Below, in pieces: positions 10,901 through 19,479 of a DNA stretch of 64,000 nucleotides. Both the position numbers and the translations under genes were made by a program. The first letter of the stretch is position 1. Each line of letters begins with the position of its first letter. Source of the stretch: Symsagittifera roscoffensis (lineage: Eukaryota; Xenacoelomorpha; Acoela; Convolutidae); the NCBI RefSeq assembly GCF_963678635.1, contig NC_087064.1, forward strand, positions 10,207,671 to 10,271,670, read 5' to 3'. Below the pieces are notes generated by a model that was given only the letters and a program-made list of their open reading frames with translations, had not been told where the DNA came from and did not search any database.

Positions 10901-13900
10901 TAGTATTGAACCTTAATATATATATTAGGTTCCTTACATTTGGCATAGCGGTAATGCCGTCGCATTTGCATCCTCATGTCTGGGGTCACATCTCGGCCGG
11001 ACCTTGCGTTTTTAGTTGTGTTTAGTTTGTATGCAATTGACCAAAAAAAGTTGGTGAAAATTGAATTTTCGGACTTTCGCTTGTCTGCTCAAGTTTTGTC
11101 GCTTAAGTTTCCACAACACGGGTTTTGCTTGTGCTCTAAGTAACTTTCTTGCGAGTGCAAACGTTTTCATTCTAATATTAGGTGGGAATTTGAAAGTTAA
11201 TTTTCCTGAAATCATTTTTTTTGGTGCAACTGATCTGCTTAAAGACTGCCGGCTTAGTTGCTACATTGCTGGTTTTCTTGTGTTGTAAGCAACCTTCGTT
11301 GTAGTAACAAGTGCATAAGTTGTTCATTGTAGTTTCATGTGGGCCTCAAAACTAAAATATTTTTTTAAATCATTTTTTCGGATCAACTTGTCTATTCGAA
11401 GATTGTGGATTTTGTTGTCTCCTTGTAAATTTTGTTCCTTTGCTAATTTCCTAATCAAATTGCTGGTATTTTTTCCTGGTATGAATTTTAATCGAAATTT
11501 ATTGAGAAATTTAAAATTCGGTAGAGTTAAATTTTTCATTTTTTTTGGTGCATCGCAAGTGGTGCGCAGCTCCGCTTCACCTGTGTAAAATGATTTTTTT
11601 TTACCTGGGAGAATCTATTTTTGGACTACTATTTAGATGCTTTTTGGCGTACAGGAAATGCAATTGTTTTCTGATTGAATCACGTTTTTTCTAGAATTGC
11701 AAGGCTATTTGATATGTTCTCGTACTTCGTAATTTGTCGACATCTGATTTGTATAATTCTTTTTCCTTTTTAGCGGCAAATGTGGTGTTGGCTTAGTCAT
11801 CTCATACTGCGTCGTCATTGTAAGGGCAGAAATAGATTTATTTGTTCTATTGGTTTTTCAGGCGGAATCTTCGAAATTATAAGCTCACATTTTTTATGGT
11901 GAGATATTGGTTTCAGTTCATCGATCGTCTACCCAAGTTTTTTTGGCTTAGATGGCGCTCGATATTTTTAAAAATTCTAATTAAACGCTGTAAAGTGTGT
12001 TTCTTCGAATGTCTTCCTCAAATTGAACATGCGAGCAAATGTTTCGAAGTTTTTATGGACGTTTTTGTATGTAGAATTTTTGCGACTTGGTTTCCTGGGC
12101 CTCAGTTGCTACGTAGAGTTGTAAGGCAAGTTGTACGAATCTCATCTCTGCTTTTGTTTTGTCATCTATTTTTCTCAAATGGATTTCCTCGTGGTTTTGT
12201 TCAGTTTTGTTCTCGTTCTTTCAATTTTTCTTTTAGTTTTGTTCAGCTTTCTGCAATTGGGTTAGTTTTATGAAAAAAGTTAATAATATAAAAAATTGTA
12301 GAAATTGAAAGTGTTATTTTTTCCTACGGTTTTTCCTTTTTTTCCGGTTTACTATTGTTGATCGATGTATTTTGAGAGTATTTGATTTTCAAAGATATTC
12401 AAATTCGAAACCTAGTTTTTGCTGATAGATTTTTTTGAGAGTTGATTTATGCGATGTATGTTTTTCAATTAATGTTTGTTTTTTATAGTCTTCTTTTTTA
12501 TTAACCGGATTTCTCTGATACTTTTCCAGGTATCTGTTTGCTATGTTAGTGATAATAATAACATACTTACTATCTGTTTTCTGTTTGTTTTTTGGCCGCA
12601 TTTTGATTTTTTAAATTTCATTTATTAAGTTTTTGTACTTAATGTATTTGTAATTAACGTATTGAAGATTCTTATATAGGTCTTGGTGATTTTTTTGGTT
12701 TTCTTTTCAAGAAAAAGTCTAGTTTTTTTTACATTCAGTTTTGATTTTTCGCGGTTTGACTTTTTCTAAGTTCATTTCTTTTCCATTGTGAAAAACGTGA
12801 TTGACTCATTATTTTGAAAGTGGATTTTAACTTTCAGGTTTCCCAGCGGAAATAAAAATTTATTCAGTTTTAAGAAATTGGGTTAATTTTATCAAAAAAA
12901 GTACCAACCATTAATTCGAAAGTTGAAGTTTTTTCAAAACAAAAAAGTCGTTTTTTTTGCGGTTATTACTGTTTTCCAACTGTCTGTTGGCTCTGTGTTT
13001 TCTTGGATAAGAAATTTTAGTTCGCTCTCAACCAACGAGCAGTGAAGCAGGGGCGGATTTAGGGGGGGGGGGGCGTCGCCAATATATACTAATTTTGAGA
13101 GGGGAGCGCGCGCCGAAAAAACAGTTTTAACAAATTGGGTTAATTTTATCAAAAAAAGTACCAATCATTAATTCGAAAGTTGAAGTTTTTTCAAAACAAA
13201 CAAGTCGTTTTTTTGCTGTTATTTCTGTTTTCCAACTGTCAGTTGGCTCTGTGTTTTCTTGGATAAGAAATTTTAGTTCGCTCTCAACCAACGAGCACTG
13301 AAGCAGGGGCGGATTTAGGGGGGGGGACGCCCCCCCTTTCATGGATTCGACCCCCTGACGACCCAAAGGGTCCCCCTTTGGTACTTTTTAAGAAATCTAT
13401 TTTTGGCCGACCGACCATAAAATTTTTCTAAAGGCGCCTTTGGCGCCAATATATACTTATTTTGAGGGGGGAGCGCGCGCCGAAAAAACGCGATTTTCTG
13501 GTCAAAATTTTCCAAAAAGTGCCTAAAAACGCCTTTTTTGGACTGTTTTTTCAAAATTGCCTGCGGCGCAGAAAATTTGGCCAAAACAGGGACTAAAACG
13601 TGCTTAGGGAGAGCTCGAAAAATCAATTCGGTCGATCTAAAAAAAAAGTCGACAAAATTTTCGCCGAACCCCGAGAAAATCCTAGATCCGCCCCTGCACT
13701 GAAGGATCTTGAACCAGAAATCTTTCGACTGAGAGCGTCAGACTTTTGTCATGTGCCATCGCTGCTACGTTATATTTGGCATTTATTTTGTTTTAGTCGT
13801 CTGGAATTGAACCAGTGGTTCGCTCGTGGGTTAAAAATGACGATGGCCCTGCGTGTAACCTTGCGAGAAAACTCCTCAAACAGTGGGAAAACTCACACTT

Positions 13901-14972
13901 TTTCAAATCGAGTTCGCAGAATTCTCAGCCTAATAAATACTCTGGCTCGAAAAGCAATGGCCATTCAAATGGTCGTAAAATAAATCGGGTTGCCGCTCTC
14001 AAAAGTCCCTCCCTATCGCCATCGTCAGAATCTGAAAATGAAGTTGAAAACACAGGAAATCGGTCTTCTGTTTTGCTAAACTATTCTACGTCTAAGGATT
14101 ATTCCGCGTCTTGTACCAAAGGGTTTCTCGCGAACAGAGAAAGAAGTATTTCCATAAGTAGCTCTTCAAGTGAAGACGATGAATCAGGTGAAACAGACGA
14201 GCTAAACAGTAGTGAAAAGAATACTCTTCCGATCGTTCCTGTATCTTCAGAAAAATCCGATTCTAGGCAGATAACTTTTTCGCAACTCAAATCGAGCGAG
14301 GAAACATATCAAAAAACAGATAATCCTACAAAACCACAGGAAGCGGACGAAACTGACCTTCAAACACGTGCCGAGAACTCTGATTTTAAAATAGATTTCT
14401 CCAAATTTCAGAACGTGAATGCGTCAGATACCGGTGCACGATATTCCCCCGGTAATCCGACGTTCGATGATGATTTGGACTCGGAATCATCGGCCGAAAT
14501 GCCCTCGCTGAATATCCAGGAAATACCGTCACGAGAAATTGAGTCAACTCCAAAAGAAAATACAGAATGTTTTCCAGAAACTAAAGTTTCTCCACAAGTT
14601 TTGCATTCTGAAGTTGAAACCAGAAATTCGCCCTTAATTTTGCAGCCTGTCGTAGAAATTAAAAAATCACCGCCAATTGTTGTTGAGCGATCGTCTCAAA
14701 AAGAGAAGCTTTTGGATTTGAAGAGGCGAGCAGCGCTTATTTGCAATATTCCAGAACTGGCTAGTTCGCCTCCAAAGAAAAAGAAACGCGATAAAAAGGA
14801 GAAAAAATCAAAAGAAAAGAAATCAAAGAAGAAAAGCTCCAAAAAGAACAAACTATCCAAAACAGAATTTTCCTCCGAAAAGCACAAAAGAAAATCCAGC
14901 AGTAAAACTCGTGATACAAGTTTAGAGTATGACTCTTTGTCAGGCGAAGATAGCGATAACTCAAAGGACTAA
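4850..14972 (+). CDS. TFIIS N-terminal (LW/TND) domain protein, three coding exons
   Basis: Joined exons 4850-4927, 5030-5086 and 13797-14972 give 436 residues, all in phase 0. Residues about 1-77 read as a TFIIS N-terminal helical bundle: a short acidic start (MSDEDIS), a central helix (YKDVMVSLERLQFC), the T..ILESSGI turn, then LARKLLKQWEN, the classic A..L...W signature. In the TFIIS, elongin A, IWS1 and PPP1R10 families this domain binds disordered partners in transcription-elongation complexes. The rest is low-complexity, rich in Ser, Glu and Lys, with strong basic clusters (KKKKRDKKEKKSKEKKSKKK) that look like nuclear localisation signals. There is no zinc ribbon or central TFIIS domain, so it is not TFIIS itself; elongin-A-like or a lineage-specific relative are options. 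ATG 4850 aligns with the usual domain start, but the open frame extends to the acceptor at 4830-4831, so an upstream coding exon is possible. Confidence 0.75.
5030..5086 (+). CDS. TFIIS-domain gene, second exon
   Basis: 57 bp between TTTTGTTCAG and GTAAGT (5087-5092). It encodes VMVSLERLQFCITSRQILE, the third helix of the LW domain, phase 0 at both ends. The 102-bp intron before it is short. Confidence 0.75.
6587..8163 (+). mobile_element. Non-LTR retrotransposon remnant (CR1/RTE-like), 5'-truncated, RT broken
   Basis: Reverse transcriptase motifs appear in order: NKATGPDN (about 6605), PIFK...RYRPISLL (about 6750-6810), QYGFRK (about 6880, in a shifted frame), LDFEKAFD (about 6993), SGVPQGSLLGPLLF (about 7163) and the catalytic YADD (about 7258). 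The C-terminal LINE region KLRMLPLSLYIEMHDLLLF follows an in-frame TAG at 7717 and runs to 8019. At least two frameshifts (about 6880-6950 and 7050-7080) and the stop make it dead. No endonuclease or ORF1 is seen upstream. The element ends in a short CTA microsatellite (about 8145-8163), typical of CR1/RTE tails. It sits in sense orientation in the host intron. Confidence 0.85.
10937..11586 (+). repeat. tRNA-headed dispersed repeat, copy 1
   Basis: A pol III-like head has box A (TGGCATAGCGGTAATGCCG) and box B (GGGGTCACATCTCG). It is followed by a body with TGTCTGCTCAAGTTTTGTCG and a tail with GCGCAGCTCCGCTTCACCTG. The same order of head, body and tail is seen near 29979, 37997 and 41803, and loose body or tail pieces occur near 8381, 9337, 17221 and 59961. 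The anticodon arm is not tRNA-like enough for a functional tRNA. Confidence 0.55.
12865..13303. repeat. 257-bp tandem duplication carrying a MITE end
   Basis: 12865-13121 and 13122-13303 (continuing into the MITE) are near-identical, with a period of about 257 bp. The first unit ends in an internally deleted MITE end (13048-13121) that joins the second unit at GAAAAAAC. The duplication therefore post-dates the MITE insertion. Confidence 0.85.
13304..13696 (+). mobile_element. hAT-type MITE with 8-bp target duplication
   Basis: The 393-bp element has imperfect terminal inverted repeats CAGGGGCGGATTTAGG and CCTAGATCCGCCCCTG, flanked on both sides by CACTGAAG (13296-13303 and 13697-13704). Eight-base target duplications and CAGGGGCGG-type ends are hAT hallmarks. 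It has no coding capacity. A homopolymer G tract lies just inside the left repeat. Related copies lie at 33526, 39031, 44483, 44667, 58380 and 59446. Confidence 0.9.
13797..14972 (+). CDS. TFIIS-domain gene, last exon
   Basis: It opens directly after TTTTGTTTTAG (AG at 13795-13796) with SSGIEPVVRSWVKNDDG, completing the LW domain in frame with the exon that ends at 5086, and runs to TAA at 14970-14972 (391 residues). The remainder is a Ser/Glu/Lys-rich disordered tail with a run of KK clusters around 14775-14900. A hAT MITE lies only 100 bp upstream in the intron. I see no canonical AATAAA just downstream. Confidence 0.85.
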   Translation, partial: SSGIEPVVRSWVKNDDGPACNLARKLLKQWENSHFFKSSSQNSQPNKYSGSKSNGHSNGRKINRVAALKSPSLSPSSESENEVENTGNRSSVLLNYSTSKDYSASCTKGFLANRERSISISSSSSEDDESGETDELNSSEKNTLPIVPVSSEKSDSRQITFSQLKSSEETYQKTDNPTKPQEADETDLQTRAENSDFKIDFSKFQNVNASDTGARYSPGNPTFDDDLDSESSAEMPSLNIQEIPSREIESTPKENTECFPETKVSPQVLHSEVETRNSPLILQPVVEIKKSPPIVVERSSQKEKLLDLKRRAALICNIPELASSPPKKKKRDKKEKKSKEKKSKKKSSKKNKLSKTEFSSEKHKRKSSSKTRDTSLEYDSLSGEDSDNSKD

Positions 14973-17730
14973 TGTTAATCCTTTTTCTTTCTATTTATGC
15001 TGCCTAAGTATTGATTTTCTTTTAATTGCTTTAGCTATCTGACTGGACTTGATTTAATGAAGTTTTACACTGGTCTATTTTGTTCGGGGTATTGAATGAG
15101 ACGTATGTTTTATCTATGTTCGAAATTTTCATTTTGTTCCAATTTTTGCAATATATTATATTTTTCAACTAGTTTAAATTTAAACAAGAATGGGTGGTTG
15201 CTGTGCTGGTAGAGCTAATGTTCCGACTGCAGTTAGTTCTGAAAAAAAATATGAATTTTTTACATTTGAGGCAGCAAGTGTCTAGTTTTCATTTTTTTTG
15301 CGTGTGGAAAAAGGAGGGACTAAAAACTAGATAATAACTAAATACTAATGCCTTTTTTAACGAACTCAAGCGTTATAGCCAATACAATATAAAGAGTAAC
15401 AATTATAAAAGCAGAAGTACCGAACCGAACGAATCACAGTTGAAACAACTTGAATGTTATTTTACAGTGCTGATTATATTATCCTTACAAGCTCAAGAAG
15501 CTTCGGAAAAATTTTGGAGGCACTCAGCATAGTTGTGGTAAGGCGTTCACTTTGAAATCGTCAGATCGTGTATTCGAGTCCGTGCCTTGGCAATGATAGG
15601 ATGTGAGGACGAGCTCCCACTTGACCTCTAGCTTCAGGTCTACCACTTCCTGGCCAATATCGGCTGCAATAGTGGTACCTCGTGAAAGTTCTAGACGCAA
15701 AAAAAACAGCCTTGATTCGCAAAAAAGAGCTCCGCTTAAAATAACTTAGTCTGAAATGGGGGGAGGCGATACAAATGAATTATCCTCGACGATTGTTAAG
15801 GCCTACTGATCGCTTTTCTGCTTTTGGCAGGAACCACAGTATTATTTCACAAAACGAACAGCATTGGAAATTTTGAATGCGTTTTTCTAAATTTGGGTTG
15901 CAATTAAACAAAGTGATTAGAAAAAATTTGCTTAGACTTCTACCAAAATTATTATGGTGCAAATTATTCCGAAATTCTCATTCAAATTTTACCCAAAAAA
16001 GTCATTCTGGCTTTTTAATGATCAAAAATTACGCTGAAACTACCAAGTTAATTTGCGAGAAAGTAATATCAAAACAAGTCTGTTACACAGCTTAACAAAG
16101 ATCTAAAAGGGTAAAACCTCGAAAAATTTGGGTGAAATACTTGAGTTGCGAGAGTAAGTGACTTGTAATTGGGAAGTAAACATCTTCTCCAGTAAAAAAG
16201 TTTTCGTACATTTCTGCTTCTGCGCAGACAAGCTTGCTCAACCTCCTAAAAATTCAACTAAAACTAGTTTTTAGTTCTTGAGGTTTTAATTATTTTTTAA
16301 ACATATGTTTTGAAAGAAGTTTAAGTTTTTGGGACATGATTTTTGTCCTAATTTTGTTGGCTTTTTTCCGTTTTTTTTCAAATGCTTTTTATAACATCTT
16401 GTTCACATTTCAAATTTATTCTTTCCTAAGTTAAGGTTTTTTATTCATGATGGTGCAAACAATAATTTGTTACTGTACAATAATTTGTTACTATACAAGA
16501 ATTTTTCGCAAAAACAACCCTCCCAAATCTGAGATTATGAGTTCAATGTATGGAGCAGGCTTAGGAAAGCTTCCCTGCTGAAGACCTTACAACTTTTTTT
16601 ACAAAACATTATTGCTCTCGGTTAGTTCGAAGTTCTGATTTCTGACCATTATTTTGAATCTTTTGACTTTTCTTGAAAACAAAAACAGTCCTTCAATCAA
16701 CTGAATGGGCTGTGGGAAGCTCTGGTACATCTTAGATGGGCTCCTAGTAGCACAATTGAAATTTTTCTGTAGTTTGTAAATTCACCAACTGATTTTGAAT
16801 TTATATTTTTTCGGTTTATCGGGTTCGATTTATGTTCTATTTATGTTATCGTCTTATTCAACTTTTTTTCGTAATTTTACGGGCGATTTTAAAAAAACGT
16901 TTTTGCCTTTGTCAGGAGGCACTGGTAGTATAAATTTTGATTTAAAAATTTTTACAGCTCGAAAATTTTTTATGACTAGTTTCGTTTTCGGTTTAACGAG
17001 GGCTGCTCAAGTTTTTTGCCTTTTCTGATTTTTTTAAAGAACTGAAATGCTTGCTTAGGCTTTTATGAGCCTTCTCCGGGAAAAAGTTATAAAGTTTTTG
17101 TTATTCTTGTTTTTGTTATTATTTTTGTTATAAGATATTGTTTTTTTCTACTTCAAGTAACTTTTTCAACTTGATTTTTCAAAAAAAAATTGTAGTACAA
17201 TGTTTTAATCGTATCGGAAGTGTTGCGAAGCTCCGCTTAGCTTCCGCGTTGAAATTTGTTTTGAAATACAGATTTTGAGTTATATCTATTAGAAATGACT
17301 TTTTTGGCCAGCGTGTTAAAATTTTTTCTCCTATACAGGTTTTAGGCATTTTTGCCCATCCAGATCTTTTTTTGATTGTGTATGAGGCTCACCTTATATA
17401 ACTTGCTTCGATTGACATTATAATTTTCAGCGTTTTTTGATTAACAAAGTAGAATCCTAATGACCCATTTTTGGTCTGAAGCTTTGGTTCCCAACTTTTG
17501 CGAATTAATTTGTAACCTAATAATTTTGGTAACTCTCTACGCAGTTTTTTTTCTCATTATTTTTTGCTTAATCTCAACCTAATTTGAGAAAAATGCGTTC
17601 GAAGTTTCAATTTAGTTTGTTTTGTCCGAATTGTTTCCAGCACTCTTTAACTTCATCACTGTTTAACTTGAACCCATTTGACGAATTTTTGTGGTAGCTG
17701 ATTTGGCTCGTAAAATCTATTATATATTTA
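14973..17730. other. Intergenic, no gene seen
   Basis: Downstream of the TFIIS-domain gene. It contains a tRNA-derived SINE (15516-15706) and fragments of the AT-rich dispersed repeats (for example 16790-17030 and 17220-17245). Open frames such as 15877-16095 have no recognisable domain. Confidence 0.5.
15516..15706 (+). mobile_element. tRNA-derived SINE
   Basis: The head has a box A-like CAGCATAGTTGTGGTAAGGC and a box B-like GTGTATTCGAGTCC about 30 bp later. A GC-richer body follows (15590-15690) and ends in GACGCAAAAAAAA. It differs in body from the AT-rich tRNA-headed family elsewhere in the window. Confidence 0.7.
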
Positions 17731-17937
17731 AATGCGGGCTTCACTATCTCAAGATGTTTAAGCTTTTTCAACGTATTGTTTTTGCATGTTTAAGAAAAGA
17801 GTTTTTGCACGTTTAAGCTATATCGTATATTGCAATGCGGGCTTCACTATCTCGCCATGTTTAAGCTTTTTCAACGTATTGTTTTTGCATGTTTAACAAA
17901 AGAGTTTGCACGTTTAAGCTATATCGTATATTGCAAT
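17731..17937. repeat. 103-bp tandem duplication
   Basis: Two near-identical units (17731-17833 and 17834-17936), each starting AATGCGGGCTTCACTATCTC and ending in CGTTTAAGCTATATCGTATA plus TTGC. A third copy of the last 30 bp lies at 19430-19459, at the edge of the large minisatellite. Confidence 0.85.
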
Positions 17938-17999
17938 GGCTAAGAATTTTTTTCGATTTCCCACTTTGAATTCAGTGTTTTTTTCACCGAGTTTAAAAT

Positions 18000-19030
18000 A
18001 AGCAGCCCAATAGTGGATACCGCCAGGATTCCTACAGAGGTTGACATATTAGCCTTCAATTATGAATGCCGAAATCTTTTAGTGTACGAGATACGACGAT
18101 TTTTGTGTTTTTAAAAAAATTCAGAAAACTAAATTTAGAAAACAATTTACAAAATTTGAAATTCCGAAACCTGTTATTGGGTGCTGTCAGACTTTACTCA
18201 GGGGCTGCCAATCGTGCCTCCAGATCTCACTTCTCAAATCTTTTTTGTTTTCGAGATATGAAGTTTTTATGCTTTTTTCAAAAATTTCCAAAAAAAACTT
18301 AAATTTTGAAAAATTCCAAAACTTTTCAAAATGTTTCAGAGTAATTAGATATAAAAAAATTCAAAAAAATTGAAGATCTCATCTTTATATTGATTCTTTG
18401 TTACGGTGCTCTCAGGGGTTGTAAGTTTGGCCTCCAAAAATGAGTCCTCAAATCTTGTTAAATTTTCAGATATGACGTTTTTTGCTGATTTTTTAAAATA
18501 ATTTGGACTTCCTAACCTGTATTTGGGGGCTCTCAGAGAAATCTCAGGGGTTGCGAGTTCGGTGTCCAATTAGGAATGACCAACTCCTTTTGGTCAAGGA
18601 TTGCGAATATTGCTTTCGAAAAAGACTGCTCAAGTCGTGGCAGTTTTCGAGATGTGACTTTTTATCTGTTTTTTTTTTTCAAATTTTTTTTTTATTATTT
18701 ATAAAATTTACGTTTGAAGTTTCTCAATTTGAATTTCCCAACGTTGTAGTTGGGTACTGTAAAAGTAATCTCAGGAAATGCTAATCTTGCGTCCAAATGC
18801 CACTGCTTAATTGTTTTTGTTTCCGAGATATGACGTTTCTTAGTTCATTTTTTTTTTTTTTCAAAGAACATATTTTAAAATCGACAAAATTTGATGGTTT
18901 TTCAAATTTTGAATTGAAAAAACTTGAATAAAAAACCTTAAAAAGTTTAAACTTATGAAGCCTGTAATTTGGTACTGTCAGAGTACACTCAAAGGATGCA
19001 GATCTTATTTCCAATATATGTGGTTTTTAT
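18000..19030. repeat. Diverged tandem array, about six units of roughly 120-230 bp
   Basis: Each unit carries CCTGT..TTGGGTRCTGTCAG, an ACTCAGGGG-like block, a CCTCCAAAT-like block, then TTTTCGAGATATGACGTTTTT. Unit starts are near 18000, 18172, 18400, 18520, 18740 and 18960. The units are old and strongly diverged. No coding function is visible. Confidence 0.65.
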
Positions 19031-19479
19031 GAGCTGTTAAAAGTTCGAAGCACCGGAGTTGCGTTACACCCAAGTTCACTTGGAAAAAAATCGAAACGAG
19101 AAAAACAAAATCCCTGAGAATAAGCATATGTGGACTTTAAAACGGAAATACTGACTTAGTTGGACGAGAATGAGTTAGAGGGGTCCATTTTGTTACTAGA
19201 AACCGTAGGGAAGGAAATAGTTAACAAGAAGTATCTTGTTTCCTTTGCGATATCGACTAGCATATTTTCAGTCGTATCAAAGTCTACAAAATTGGTGGAA
19301 TATGTGAGGTTTCGGAATAACTTCTTGCTGTAAAGTTCAAATGACTAGATAACGTAACGCAGTGGCTAGATTTTTAAAAACAGCTTCGTTTGAAGAAGAA
19401 AATTAATTCTTTCAAGTCACGAAATTTTACACGTTTAGGCTGTATCGTATATTGCAGTGCTTGAGAAACATTTTAGCTT

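Larger units (their letters stand above)
5087..13796 (+). other. 8.7-kb intron built of repeats
   Basis: This intron interrupts the LW domain between helices (RQILE|SSGIE). It holds a LINE remnant (6587-8163), many diverged pieces of the tRNA-headed AT-rich repeat family, a 257-bp tandem duplication and a hAT MITE. Open frames such as 8543-8890 and 11842-12273 are T-rich, lack any domain and match repeat segments found elsewhere, so I do not call genes here. Confidence 0.65.

Noticed and set aside
10937-11004. tRNA gene
   Set aside because: Box A and B are present but the sequence does not fold as a full tRNA; the same head recurs with a repeat body, so it is a pol III-derived repeat.
8543-12273. 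Open frames 8543-8890 and 11842-12273 in the TFIIS-gene intron
   Set aside because: Phe-rich translations of T-rich repeat DNA, no domain, and no phase-compatible splice context between the exons at 5086 and 13797.
15877-16095. 72-codon Lys/Leu-rich frame
   Set aside because: No RT or other motif can be aligned; composition matches the surrounding AT-rich DNA.
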